Below, piece by piece: positions 47,956 through 59,934 of a DNA stretch of 64,000 nucleotides. Made by a program: the position numbers and the translations under genes. Every line of letters begins with the position of its first letter. Position 1 is the first letter of the stretch. The DNA comes from Beaufortia kweichowensis (lineage: Eukaryota > Chordata > Actinopteri > Cypriniformes > Gastromyzontidae). The stretch is from the NCBI GenBank assembly GCA_019155185.1, contig CM032807.1, forward strand, positions 14,916,200 through 14,980,199, written 5' to 3'. The notes below the pieces were generated by a model. The model had not been told where the DNA came from. It was given only the letters and a program-made list of their open reading frames with translations, and made no database searches.

Positions 47956-49893
47956 TGTGGACAGAGATGGAAGAAATGAGAGAGAAAAGAGAGAGCAGAA
48001 AGGAAGTTATGGCATAAAAATATGTGGAAGTAAGAAGTGTGTTTGGGCTTTTTTATATATAAATGTGTTGAATACAATTGACTTATTAAAATGTTTTAAC
48101 CTGATAATTGTTGAGTATACACATGAAAATGCACATCTGAACTACAATTCATTTTGGGTATTTTGTAAATTACAGTCACATTACCATTTTTTTTAATTAA
48201 TTGTCATGATTAGATTAAAATTCAACTATGAAATATTAAAGTGAATAGGAAATAACATACATGTTCCTCCTGAGGAACGGTGACAGTTAACAGGTTTTAA
48301 ATATAAATGTATAATATGTGTTAATAAACAACATGTTTTTGATATGTTTAATATAGATGGAGGTTTATTTTATAATAAATTAGGGTAGGCCCATTTTAGC
48401 TAAACAGATATTAACTAAATAATATTTCTTTTGATTTAAAATAAACCAAAACCATCTTTAATTTTAGCATCTTCAGTGTAGTCACCCTTATTTTTACCTT
48501 AGCATTAACAGAAAAGCTCACTTTGTACTTGTTCAAAAAATGAAATTTTTTTGTAAAAAATGAATATGTTGGTATATAAACTATACATAAAATGCTTTTC
48601 TCTCATTGTGTCAGCTATCATCTGTTTCCAGTTGTGAATAAGTACCTCCTAGTGTGACAATATGCCCCACTAAAGAGAATTTGTGATTCTCTGATTCTTC
48701 TCTATGTTTAAATGTGAGGTCATGCCCACATTTTGCTGTATAAAAAAAAAAAGAGAAAATTCTGTCTCTTGAATACACACAGAAATTGATTCTGTTCTGT
48801 TATTGCCTGCAGCGAACTAAAACCCAATTTGTCATGATGTCAAGCTGAGCACTAAAAATACACCAAACGAGCCTCTTTAAAATGGCACACCTGCAAAGTG
48901 ACCCCTTTTAAATGTGTCAGATCATTTAAGTCATTATGTGAGACAAATGGAGCAGTATTTGGCACGCAGGGACAGCTCGCGTATGAAATACGACAGAGGT
49001 TACTGGGCTCTGTAATGCGACTGAATGCTTCGTGTGATGCTTTGAAAAGAAAAACAGAATTCTCTTGTGAAAAATGTATTATTTGTGTTTCAATTTCAAT
49101 TTACAGGTTCAAAAGAAGACACCAATATTCCACCAAAATTGAATATGATTTGCCTATTGTTGATTTTCAACACAATGAGACACACTTCGTTTCCTTTGAT
49201 AATTCTCCCGCTCTCAACATTTGAATTGTAGAATACAATTTTTATTGTCATCATTCAGAATAACCAACATCTCCATCTGGGCAAACAAAGCACATGTAAA
49301 GTAGCAGATAAATGCGACTGCTGATTTAACCTCAGTCTGACCGATAAGAAGTGTGCCCGACTCAATCATGAACGCTGGGTGATGGGCAGTCAGCTGTGTA
49401 AATGAAGCTGATTTGATGCTTGGATTCACTCACAGGGGGAGTATGCAGATTCTCATTTGGACAGGCCTGACTCCTGGCCGACGCAGCCAACCAAGACACC
49501 TCGTACCATACACCCCCATTATCAGGAGGCATTTGTAGTCGCATCACGAACTCAAAACAAAGAGGGAATGATATGAGTGGCCAGCCGAACAAAAAGTCCT
49601 TCATGTCCAGATTAGCTCAGAATGGGCAGAAATCACTTCATTTATAATGGACGACAATAACAAACGTACATGTACTGTGTGCTTTAATAGGATTTGATAG
49701 TTGCACATGATTACTGTTCACACATTTCTCCAGCCCTTATTTCAACAAAGCAAATAAGATCATTTAAGGTAAAGAATTCAAAACAAGAAAACAAAGCAGC
49801 TTGTTCTCGCTTCACAATTTCATTAAAAATCTTAAAGAATCTGTATAGTTAACATTTATTGTGTCGATGTTGTTAACAAAAGAAAGCACAGAT

Positions 49894-50126
49894 TTGTGAC
49901 CCTGTCTGTCATTTTTTTGTGATTTTGTTTTCTAAATAAAATCATCCTACATAAGGTAAAGAAAAATCCATGAAAATATAACCTTGATATGTTTAATATT
50001 GACTGAGTAATGACATGGCAAAGATGGAAGTCATAGTGATATTAATAGCTGAAATTAAACTTTGATGCTCGTTATCTCAAACTTAGATATTTAGACTTTT
50101 CTAGACTTTCACAGACAGGATCACAT
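49894..50126. mobile_element. MITE with TTGTGACCCTGTCTGT ends
   Basis: The left end TTGTGACCCTGTCTGTCA mirrors the right end ACTTTCACAGACAGGATCAC. No ORF. GAATTTCACAGAGAGGGTCACG at about 46.98 kb may be the end of another copy. Confidence 0.55.
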
Positions 50127-50274
50127 TCAAACATTTGCAAATCTCTGGGTTTACATTTCTTTAATATGATGTAATTTTTTACTATATAAAATTAGAAGAA
50201 TTAGCTGTGAAAAAAATTAAAAGACCACTTTTTATCAGCATAAAAATCACCTTTAATCAGCATTTCTACATGTG

Positions 50275-50686
50275 GGCGATTTCATTTCAGAATTGTCACA
50301 TTCATAACAGTGCATATTTCTCATAAATGAACACATTAAAATTATAATAAAAACAGTTTTATGTTCATTAAAGAGTCATCTTTTCTTCATTTGTTGGGTA
50401 TTATTGATTCTGGTTTGTGTATTTTAATTCACAGAAATCCTACAGTGTTTGTTGCCTCTCAAAAACGTGTGTTCTTTGTCACATCCATAACACATGTATA
50501 TTTATATTTTTTAAACAGATAACTCGTGCATAAAGTGATATTTTTCTGATGTCTGGGCTCTATCAACAGGGCTTTATTCAAGTATAAACAGATGGTTCAG
50601 TATTTTGGTAATGAATACATTCTGTAAGAATTTATATTTCAAGTTTTAACTGAAAATGTCACGTCCATAATGCTGAAATTGCCCAT
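50275..50686 (-). repeat. GGGCAATT-family repeat, copy 9
   Basis: Reverse orientation, nearly full length, ending AACTGAAAATGTCACGTCCA and then GCTGAAATTGCCC. Confidence 0.85.
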
Positions 50687-52505
50687 GTTTTACTGCAATT
50701 TCATTCCTGTGTCTGCTGAATTCTAACAAAAACTGAAAATAATTTTGGAGTGATCACTTAATTTTTCCTGAGCTGTATGTATATTATCATTTTTGCTTCT
50801 GGTGTCACTGCTCTTTATATACTGTATATTTCACACCTTTCTGTGTAATACTTAATATCTTTATAATATTTCATATAGTACTTTACAGATTAAAAAAATA
50901 AATCTGTATCACATCTTGAAAATAATAAGATTTGAAGGGTGTTACACAGTAAACAATTCTTGGGTTAAAATGAATGACACAACATTAAAATCTTTTTTTT
51001 GTCATTTCATCTTAAAAAAAACAATCTTGAATGAACAACTAAAAATAAATAGGACTCAATGTAAGCAGATTTGTGACATTTATCATGTTAACTCCCTTGT
51101 GGGTTTCACTTAAATTATTATCCTAATAATATTGTTGGTAATGAAAATATAGTAAGTATTAATTGCAAAAATTTCTGATTTTTCCAATTTTTAAAAGTGG
51201 TCTCATGTGTTTAGAGCCCACTGCATGTGTTACATCAAGTCTACATAAAGCACAATAAAGCACGAGGATGAGATGTTCATTGATAATAATGGACCCTTGA
51301 TTTTGTTGGTCTTTTTCATTCTTTTGTCACCCATTGTGCTCTTTTCTGTTGAAGCATTTTGTACATGCGTATCAAAGTGCAAAAACTGTAGCAGCACAAC
51401 AACACTTGCATTAGCTCGAGTCAAATATTGTACATGTTATTGACTCTGTAAAATGCTTGACTGTAAGCGATAATACTGCAAAATGCTGATGTGAGATGTG
51501 GAGGTGTAATTGTTGCCCAGCGGCGGGGAGTCGTATCAGCGCTCCGGCCACCGCTGAGATTTGCGTCACCTTGGCACCACTTTTTTTACGAGCCGCAGAA
51601 CAGCGTGTTACACCGTCCTGTTTGCCCTAGAACAGCACCGAGCGCACTTCCTGCAGGCGTGACACACAGACGCACAGCATCAAGATGATTGGGTGTGAGA
51701 CCCTATTAGCCTTCTAGCAAAAGTGTGAGGGAGTGAAGGAAAGCTTATGTGTGTGTGTTGGTGCATCTGTGGCGCTCGCAGTAAATGAGCAGTGTGCACC
51801 CATCCGTAACCAACCTAATGGAAAAGCAAAGAGCATCATTACCTCAGATGATCTGCTGTGCGCACTCCTTCAAAATATGGACTGGACGTGTCAAAATCTC
51901 TTTTCTGAAGGACACGGACCATTTAATGGACATCTGATGGGGAGAAGAATCCCCTGGCGCAGGCTTGACTATTCCCCGCAGTGTTTTCAGAAATGCAGGC
52001 CATTGTTAACACCATTATCTACAAACAGCATGCACATTGCACCTAGTGATAAATCTATAAGCGCCCAAATGTGAAAACTTGCTAATCACAAATGGTTCCA
52101 GATTTTTGGCGATGAAATGACTTTAAGTCAAGAAAAAGCACTGAAGCACTGTCATTTTTTTAACCTTTGGTTAGCAAAAGCATCTTATCTTCCAAACCCT
52201 TCTTACATTAGTCATCTTAGTAATTCCTCAAATGTTGTGTTCTTGTGTTGCATTTTTATAATTTGCCATGAAGTCACTCCGTCTTTTGCTTGTCATTGCG
52301 GTAAAACCATTCACGATCCTCGGTTCGTCTATTCCAGGGTTTTGGAAATGCCTCCGCTGTAAGCGCAAGCACAGATGAGAGGGCTTGATAACACCATCAA
52401 AGTCATTATTCCTCCCGCTGTTCCATCGCTTTTCTCCTCCTCTTTTTGCCGGTCACAAAGAAAGGCAGTCCGATACGCAAGAACACCCCACACGCCTGAA
52501 ATTGT

Positions 52506-53363
52506 TTACACGTAATCGTGGAGACTGTAGACGGCCTTGGGGTCTGGATTTCGGGTTCGGGATGGAGACTGGTACTGCTTGTCCTTCTCCAAGTTTAGTC
52601 TTTCCGGCACTGGCTTGTCTTGATGCCGATCTTCTGCCTGAAGCGTGTCTCTCTGCGACTGCTCTTGTTCCGGTGGCTCGGTCTGACTCTGCTGCTCCTT
52701 GTGCTTCTGTTTCTTTTGGTCACGGGTCGACTGCTCCTGCCGCAGCTGCCGTTTGGGCTTGTCGGGGTGGGACGAGCCCGAATCAAGAGAGCCACCTCTT
52801 TTTCCAGGACACGATAAGCAAAAGATTACACCTGCGGCTAGAAGGAATCCCGCCGACACAAATGCCACGTACACGGCGGCACCTGGCTCGTACTTGCTGC
52901 TCTTGGGCACTTTGGAGTCCATAAACGTAGTGATGACCTCATTGGTGAACCAGGACGCGGGTACCAAGCACAGGACACCGGCTATGACGAAGCAAGCCCC
53001 TGCGGAAATGGCGGTGTGTCCCTTAGAGCGATAACTTCCACCCCATCGAGTGCATTTCAGCCCCAGGGCGGCCAGGCAGAGTCCCATCGTCGCCATCATG
53101 CAGGAGAGCACCATTGTGGTGCGTGCCGTCTGCAGGTAGGCGGGCAACGCCAGCACGGAGTATTTCAGCGAGCAACTGAAGACTCCCGTGCTGTACCATG
53201 TGCAGTCCATCCACAGTCCCTGCATCTGCGAGATGGCCGTCATGATGTTGTTGCCCACGTCGGCGCTCACCTTCCAGTTGGGTAGCAAAGTGGCCACCGT
53301 GGCGCTCACGAACCCCAGCAAAGCCAGAATGAAGGCGAACATCTGCATGGTGGAAGACGGCAT
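52506..53363 (-). CDS. cldn20: Claudin-20, tight-junction membrane protein
   Basis: Claudins are four-span proteins that form the paracellular seal or pores of tight junctions. This single coding exon gives 285 residues. Membrane spans lie at about 7-27, 82-102, 119-139 and 165-185. The first extracellular loop holds the claudin signature W30, G49-L50-W51, C54 and C64, followed by R81. LLPNWKVSADVGNNI and GLWMDCTWYSTGVFSC match claudin-20, as does the C-terminal end LHDYV (human ends LKDYV), a PDZ-binding type terminus. Human claudin-20 has 219 residues. The excess is a charged Gln/Arg/Lys/Glu-rich insert at about 200-270, before the conserved end. Claudin-20 is flanked by TIAM2 and ARID1B in tetrapods too. 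The first ATG is used; a second in-frame ATG is at codon 6. Confidence 0.94.
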   Translation of the reverse strand: MPSSTMQMFAFILALLGFVSATVATLLPNWKVSADVGNNIMTAISQMQGLWMDCTWYSTGVFSCSLKYSVLALPAYLQTARTTMVLSCMMATMGLCLAALGLKCTRWGGSYRSKGHTAISAGACFVIAGVLCLVPASWFTNEVITTFMDSKVPKSSKYEPGAAVYVAFVSAGFLLAAGVIFCLSCPGKRGGSLDSGSSHPDKPKRQLRQEQSTRDQKKQKHKEQQSQTEPPEQEQSQRDTLQAEDRHQDKPVPERLNLEKDKQYQSPSRTRNPDPKAVYSLHDYV

Positions 53364-53502
53364 CGTGGGTCCCCGACTTTTCCGTCCCTTCCCCCCGTCG
53401 CCGTCTCTCTCACCTTGCGGTGGCCCCGCACGCTCCGCGTCTCCCTATCAGCCCGGCGCAGGTCCTGACAGCAGATAATTCCTCCGCGCCGGCTCCGGTG
53501 GG
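53364..53502 (-). other. cldn20: Claudin-20 5' UTR, proximal part, with probable 3' splice site
   Basis: CpG-rich DNA directly before the start codon. A good acceptor, CGTTTTTTATCGCAG|CCCACC, lies at 53503-53504. The coding exon may therefore begin at 53502 with about 139 nt of untranslated leader. Confidence 0.45.
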
Positions 53503-53946
53503 CTGCGATAAAAAACGGAATGAGAATTGAACTGAGCGCACAAGCGTGACGGTCTGACAGATGAGGCTGATGACTGGAAACTGCAATTTTCCCTCCACCC
53601 TATCCTTTTATGGGACGTCCTATGTTTCAGTACACCCGCAGCCAGTTTTTGGTTTGGGTAAGGGGGAGATGTGACTTTGTTGTCGAAAGGCTAATTATTT
53701 TTTGACTCCTTCTAGCAAGGATAAGGATAAAAATGGCACGTAACCCCCGTAATGTAGAACGATCTGGGCAGGCATGGCTGTTTTGTGAGACTTAATTGAT
53801 TTTTTCCTTATCTCACCAAACCATATGACAGCTTGGGAATGAGAAAAGGAACAAAAATCACTCCTATTCTTTGTTGTCCTTCAAATGACAAGTCATTGTT
53901 GGAGTGCATTATATTTTAGTCAGAACAAACAGAAAGCTGTACTCAC

Positions 53947-54001
53947 CCGTTCACTTTTGCGCAGTGTACGCTACGGTGCGTCAAGCAGTTTCTTCAAGCG
54001 A
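53947..54001 (-). other. cldn20: Candidate non-coding 5' exon of claudin-20
   Basis: A 55-nt segment bounded by a strong acceptor (GATTTTGTTTCAG|TCGCTT) and a strong donor (CGG|GTGAGTACA) on the minus strand, upstream of the claudin acceptor at 53503. It has no long ORF, so it would be an untranslated exon with a further first exon upstream. Splice consensus is the only evidence. Confidence 0.35.
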
Positions 54002-55051
54002 CTGAAACAAAATCAAGAAAAGAGAATTACTACAAAACAACCTTAAACTAGTGTAAAACTGCTTCTTTCTTCTCAAATAACATCTCCTTGGCAACCCGGC
54101 TCATATAAAGCAGCCCACATGTTCCTGGTGTGAGTAACTGGATGGTTGAAGAACACTGTGGACGCTTTTTCTGAAGGTCATTCAGAATATACTGTATACA
54201 GAAGCAAAGGAAACGTCTCTTTAGTAAAGGAGCATTAAAAAGGTAATGAATTTGATGATTTTGTTCCAAAAACACAATGTGCAGCTGGAAATCAATTCCT
54301 ATTATGTGCCGCAGGCAATTATCTCTGACTGCACAATCATACGGGCGGACGGGCTGCGCAGATGATGCAGTGGAAATAGAAACTTGATTTGCTTGAATTT
54401 TTCAAAGTAGCGATGGAGAAAATTGCATATACAGGAAATTGCGAGACAGAAACGTGCTCTTGTTTTCTCTTTTTCTCTTTGCACCTATCAGAGAAACAAA
54501 GCTTTTAAAGTAACCCACGGTAAACATTTATGCAGTATAATGTCTCATTCACACGATTTTTTTGTTTGAGGTTGTCGAGTGCTGGTGGGTGTTTTTATTG
54601 CTGGATGTCCTTGCATTATTGTTCAGTTGGCCAATAGCTTTTTGAAAATCTGATCTGAATAAGATATACTGCAAATACGTATATGCCACTAAGATTTTAA
54701 ACAATTATAAATGAAGTTTTTTAAAGTATAAAAAAAAAATAATTTTAGGTATTTTTATACATTACTGCAACATTTTTATTTATTTGTTTATTGTAATGAA
54801 AATTTGTCAAATGTTTCATCTCGAGTCTTATACCTTTTCATCAATTTATAGTTTACAGGTTAAAATAATCATGATTTGAATTTCAAAGCATTTTTTATTG
54901 TTAAATACATTATTATTATTTTGATGTTGTAGCACGTGGGCAAAAACAAATATTACACTAATACACTAAAAATGATCCATCTTGTTACACTTGCACACAG
55001 TATTTTATATGGCGCTTTTTATATTTTGCATTGTTGCACAGCAGCTTTATA

Positions 55052-55266
55052 GTAAATAGATATTAATACAGATGAAAGTGAAGAAACAGGAAGTTATAAA
55101 ATATGTGGAATACATAGAATACAACAAAAGAAAATAGAAAAACTGCACAATAAAAAAACCTGTTTGGCAGTCAAATAGATATTAAAACAGACAATACAAA
55201 CAAAAGTAAAGAAACAGGAAATTATAAATAATGGAAAATACATACAATAGAAAAGAAGAATAAAAG
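55052..55266 (+). repeat. Imperfect tandem duplication, about 120-bp unit
   Basis: AAATAGATATTAATACAGAT with GTGAAGAAACAGGAAGTTAT recurs as AAATAGATATTAAAACAGAC with GTAAAGAAACAGGAAATTAT. Confidence 0.75.
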
Positions 55267-55306
55267 AAATGTTGTTTTACAGTTATTGTGTTTGGAGTGT
55301 GTAAGG

Positions 55307-55347
55307 ACATGCTCAGTGTGTTGTTTGAGTCACAGGACTGAGCATGT
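55307..55347. repeat. Inverted repeat, 11-bp perfect arms
   Basis: ACATGCTCAGT and ACTGAGCATGT flank a 19-base spacer that contains TGAGTCA, an AP-1-type site. Confidence 0.7.
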
Positions 55348-56375
55348 GTGTTAGCTGCATGTTTAGCCTCGAGGTCTTTTAGGGCGTGGGAAAAGAAAAT
55401 GGAAATCCACTTTTCTCAGAGACAGAGAAAGAACAGTTTTCACTCACCACAATTCACTTCCTACTACTCGTAAATGCATTTTTATGGTTTCCATGAACTA
55501 TAATAAAAGATTTCACTTATTAAAGTTAAAGACAGAATTAAAAGAACATTGTTTGATTCTGATGGTGAGTTGATGGAGAAATAAAACATTCATCTGATTA
55601 TTCTGTATACAGTATATAACTTGGTTTATATTCATAAATGCAGGGTCTAAAATTACCACTTGGCACGTAGCAGATGTGAATAAAAAGTAAACATCTTATA
55701 AATCTGGCTGGTAATCAAGACATTTGGCTTGTATGTCAATCATTACCAATATATGAACTGGCAAAACCAAATCATTTCATTGTCATCAGGACAAAAATAC
55801 TTATTTTACATTAAATTAATACAAAAAAGAGTTGGTCATGGCCAGTAAGAAATAACTATGGCCGGAAATATTTAACTTAACTTCAGAGAAGGTCACTTTC
55901 GAACTCGTCTATAGATTATTTTTCTTTTCAGTGTTATTTTCTCAACAAAGCAAGTCATTCTGAGCTTTCATTAGCTAAGATGTGTTTTTATTGAATGCAT
56001 TGATTGAATGGTTTTCAGTCACCACGTTATCGAATGCATTAAGCAAGGTAACAAATACAGAATATTTTTTCCTTCTATAGTCTTTATATTTGATGCACAG
56101 GTATCAAATCAAGGTTCACACATTTTTGCTTATGCTTGTTGAAAGGTTAATGGGGTCAGTAATGAAAGAAGGTCTTCTCTCCAGCACAGACAGAGACTGT
56201 ATATCTGTCATGAAACAATGAGCGCTGCTTGTTCCGGCTGGAGGACAGAAGCATCTCAGCACAGCCCTGCACCGTCACCGCTGCTCTACAAACATATCAT
56301 TTACTTCCTCCATCAAAAACTGCTTCTACTGTCACCTGTCACCAGATGAGAAGCAGCATTGTTTTACTGAATACA

Positions 56376-56395
56376 TGTGTGTGTGTGTGTGTGTG
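56376..56395 (+). repeat. Short GT microsatellite
   Basis: Ten GT units (TG)n upstream of CLDN20. Confidence 0.95.
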
Positions 56396-56559
56396 CTGGT
56401 GATGTGCTGGACAATATCATAAAACAAAGAATACATAAATGAATAATGATTTTTGAGTGTTGTTTTGTGGTTGCTGGGAGGTTAGTTACTGGCTTAAGTT
56501 AAATGAGCCCAGAAATAATTCTCTATGATATTCGAGTCCATAGATATCGCCAGATATGA

Positions 56560-56770
56560 CATGAAAATAAATAAAATAACTATTTAGTGTTCTTTGAAGA
56601 GTCATCTCTTCTTCATTTGTTGGGTATTATTGTTTCTGGTTAATCCTACATGTTGCTTTTCAAAAGCATGTTGTTTTTTGACACATCGATAACATATGTA
56701 TGTGTTTCCATTTTTAAAATAGATATCTCGTGTATAGACTGATATTGTCACGTCCACTGGAATTGCCCAA
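56560..56770 (-). repeat. GGGCAATT-family repeat, copy 10 (internally shortened)
   Basis: Reverse orientation. AAGAGTCATCTCTTCTTCAT is followed by the terminus CACGTCCACTGGAATTGCCC. Confidence 0.75.
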
Positions 56771-57821
56771 ATCTGATGTTTGAATATACAAAGTTAATAA
56801 AAATCCCTGTATTAAACATTCTGAAAATAGAGTATCCTAAATGATACTGTATTTGGTCTAATCTCACGTGTCTCAGATTTGCCAGAACTAAAAACTACAA
56901 GCAATTATCAAGGTTTTCTCTTAAATTTACATGAAAGTATCTATGCTATCCACTTCAAATTTTCTAAATAAATAATCTTACTAATCTCATTTTATTTCTC
57001 TTAGGGAATTTTAGGAGAAATATCTAAGATAAAGTTCTAAAAAATAGATCCTCATAAAGTCTAATAAGCTATGAAAAAAGCCATAATACCTTTTGTTTAC
57101 ACTTAATCTTTGAATTACTAAACAGAGAGTAAGAAAATATGTCTACTAACCTTGTATGTTGTACAGCCTTGACTTCCTGTCAGATGCAAACATAAGCACA
57201 CACACCTACACACGCGAGGTCAGCAAATAAAAAGTGTGTGACGTCCACGTAAAGAAAGAAGAGGCACTTTATACGTGACAGAGATCGGACGTCTGGCTGA
57301 TCACAGCACATTCCATAAACTTCACGCAGGCGGTGAGAGGCATCCAATCCCACAATGCCCGGCGTGACATATTCCCACCGCTTTCAAAGCCTCTGTCAAG
57401 ACCGAAGCCAAACTCTAGACTCAAACTCTTCTTTGAATGCAACCGTTGTCATGTTGTTCATCACGGCAGTAAGAGGAGTCCAGCGACTGGCTCTCGTCTG
57501 GTTTGAAGAGAGAGAAAGAGTCGATCTAGTCAGTGCGGTTCTGAGCAGATAGAGGGCAGGGGAAGACCAGTTTTGGGATACTGTGAGATACAGCTTTCCT
57601 CACACGCTCCTCCATCAGTGACACTCATGCTGGTAATGATCAGTCCCCAGAGAGGTGTTTGTTCCTTTCCTCTGTCTGTCCCTGTTGATAAGGATGGACT
57701 CTCATTCACACTTTATGTGCTGGAGTGGTGGGCCGTCTTTATGGTCCTTCACACAGATGTTACTGTGGCAACCGTTTCCTCAACATTCATTTTCTGTTTG
57801 CTGTGAACACTTTGCACTGTC

Positions 57822-58209
57822 CTGCAATTCCAGCGTTATGGATGTGACATTTTCAGTCAAAACTTGAAATATAAATTCTTACAGAATGTATTTATTACCA
57901 ATATATTGAACCATCTGTTTATATTTTCCCTGTTGAGTCCAGACATCAGAAAAATATTAGTCTAAACATGAGTCATCTTTTAAAAATATAAATATACATA
58001 TACATATGTATACAAACCAGAAGCAATAATTCCCAACAAATAGAGAAGAGATGACTCTTTAAAGAACATAAAATTGTTAATTTAAACATAAAAACTGAGA
58101 CCTCACATGAGCATTTAAACCACAAAATATTGACATCTATCAGTATGATGAAAACCTTTGGTAAAAGCTATTTTTCATGGTAAGGTTGACATTTGCATGG
58201 AATTGGCCA
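57822..58209 (+). repeat. GGGCAATT-family repeat, copy 11 (both ends present)
   Basis: Begins CAATTCCAGCGTTATGGATG and ends ACATTTGCATGGAATTG. The ends CAATTCCA and TGGAATTG are exact inverse complements, the clearest view of the family termini. Confidence 0.85.
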
Positions 58210-59283
58210 TTTCTGATGTACTGTGTGGAGAATGGATTGATTAAGTGTTGTTTTTACTACAGGATTAAGAGACTGAATGTTTCACCAGTAAAATCGATCT
58301 ACAAAAAGCTAATACAGTACATTTGTCTGTATTTTAAGACGGAATAGAAGAAAGTTTTGTAACATGGAATAAATTACACACCTTACCATTAAGATAAAAG
58401 TCTGGCCTACATTTAAATAATGTTCAGAAAAAAACATCAACAGTTGTCTTATGATGGCACATTTATACAGAACTGCTGTCTCCATTCTTGCATTTATTTG
58501 CATACTTAAGATTTCTTTTTGCATCCCTTTAACCGTCTACATAGATAAAGAGCCACAACTTTAACGCTATTATTTTACTGCTTTGCAACAGCTGATTCTT
58601 TTAAAAATGCAAATCCATTTTTTTGGTGGTTTATAACACCCCCGTCCATCTCTTCAATCACAGAGACAAAGAAATCTGCTATCAAAGCCCACATACACAA
58701 TTAACATCACGCACAAAACTCCTGAACAAAAGGAAGCTAAAGAAAAGAGGGTGTAATTATGACTCAGTCGAGCAAAATTGTTTTCTATTTCATTTCTTTC
58801 TCTCGAGATCTTTCAGTGTCAGTATTGCTGAGGGAGCCAGATTGAGTTTTTGATAGAGAACTGTGGAGACAGACACTGTTATCTGCCAATGGAAAAAACT
58901 CTTTAAACACTTCTACAAACATGCCAGTGTACCGTGTGCTAATAAAGCTGTCAGAGTGCCTTTCTCTCCTGAAGTCACAGACAACAGGAGGATTGATGGT
59001 CACTTGTGCTGGGCAACAGTGGCATGAAAACTCCTGCCTTTAACATCACGCCAGTGAAGTCACACACATCAGCCAATCAGCTTTGTTCGTTGTGTGCGGA
59101 TGTGCTGTAATTGTAAAAGCGACTCATTTGGGTGATTTGCTTAATAAATGCAGAACTGAGAAATTATGGCACATTTTTCCCCTTCCAGACAGTTTCTGTC
59201 ATGTAAATGCCCGTATGAAATAAGCTTTGTTTTTTCCTAAATTCCTTTTTTTTCTGGATTCCATGTTTTCTTTTTTTTATACA

Positions 59284-59445
59284 ATAGTAATATATTTACC
59301 CACATAAAATACTGTAGTATACTATAATATTTCCTACGGTAAACTGTAGTAAAATTCTTAAGATACTAAAGTAAATATTACAATATACAGTACTTACTAC
59401 AGTTTATCAATTTATTACTACAGAAAACTATAAACATTTCAGTAT
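59284..59445. mobile_element. AT-rich MITE, relative of the 47.7-kb element
   Basis: ACTGTAGTATACTATAATAT and ACAGTACTTACTACAGTTTA mirror each other. Confidence 0.45.
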
Positions 59446-59519
59446 TAACATTTCTGCACAAAATGTATAGTATAATGCAATGTAAATTGTGTCTGCCAAA
59501 TGCATAAAATGTAAAATGT

Positions 59520-59640
59520 GATGTGCAGTGATACACAGAATCATTGGGTGAAGCGCTCATAAATGTGATTTATCATGAATAAAACACAACTATTGACCAA
59601 TCAGAATCAAGAACCGGAAGTAAATGTTTTATAAAGTAAA
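59520..59640 (+). repeat. Interspersed repeat with TTGACCAATCAGAATCAAG, second copy
   Basis: GATACACAGAATCATTGGGTG, then TTGACCAATCAGAATCAAGA, colinear with 26.23-26.35 kb. Confidence 0.55.
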
Positions 59641-59928
59641 TTGAGTTTTTATGCTTGAATTCCGTGATTCCATCTGTGCTTTCTGCATCGTGGAAATCAC
59701 ACGGTACTTTAATACTATAATACTTTGCAGGTATTATAGACATCCTTGAGTAGAAAAAAATACCTATATAAGTTGATAAAAGTGCAAACTTGTGTAGAAC
59801 TTTCCACACTTACAGCAATAAAGACAGTCTTTATTAAATATTAGAAAAATACTTTCACAAGCTGTGCTGAAAGATGTATTTTTACAAATAAATTACAAAT
59901 GCCAAAACAACAAGAGCATCTCAACACA

Positions 59929-59934
59929 TTTATT
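59929..59934 (-). terminator. TIAM2 candidate polyadenylation signal
   Basis: AATAAA on the minus strand, about 400 bases past the alternative stop and 600 past the spliced-frame stop. A second AATAAA lies at 59830-59835. Which one is used cannot be told from sequence. Confidence 0.3.

Larger units (their letters stand above)
45671..52505. other. Intergenic, NDUFAF4 to CLDN20
   Basis: No gene recognised; NOX3, which lies next to CLDN20 in tetrapods, was not found. 45.87-46.11 kb and 48.08-48.20 kb share phrases with 54.65-54.86 kb. 47.72-47.96 kb holds an ACTATAGTA-type MITE. 49.36-49.62, 51.49-51.70 and 51.87-52.10 kb are repeat-poor, GC-balanced candidates for conserved non-coding DNA. An ORF at 48898-49224 (plus, 108 codons) is unrecognised. 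Confidence 0.6.
54002..59828. other. Intergenic, CLDN20 upstream to TIAM2 3' end
   Basis: No coding gene recognised, and TFB1M, which lies here in mammals, was not found. If claudin-20 has a distant first exon, a GTTAGT donor near 57153 (ACATACAAG|GTTAGT) next to moderately CpG-rich DNA at 57.2-57.5 kb is a weak candidate. Repeats are listed separately. Confidence 0.55.

Noticed and set aside
48898..49224. 108-codon plus-strand ORF between NDUFAF4 and CLDN20
   Set aside because: No family motif, no Kozak or splice support seen. Kept as unrecognised and not called.
52385..53478. Plus-strand ORFs of up to 179 codons opposite claudin-20
   Set aside because: Antisense shadows; the minus strand has the four spans and the claudin signature.
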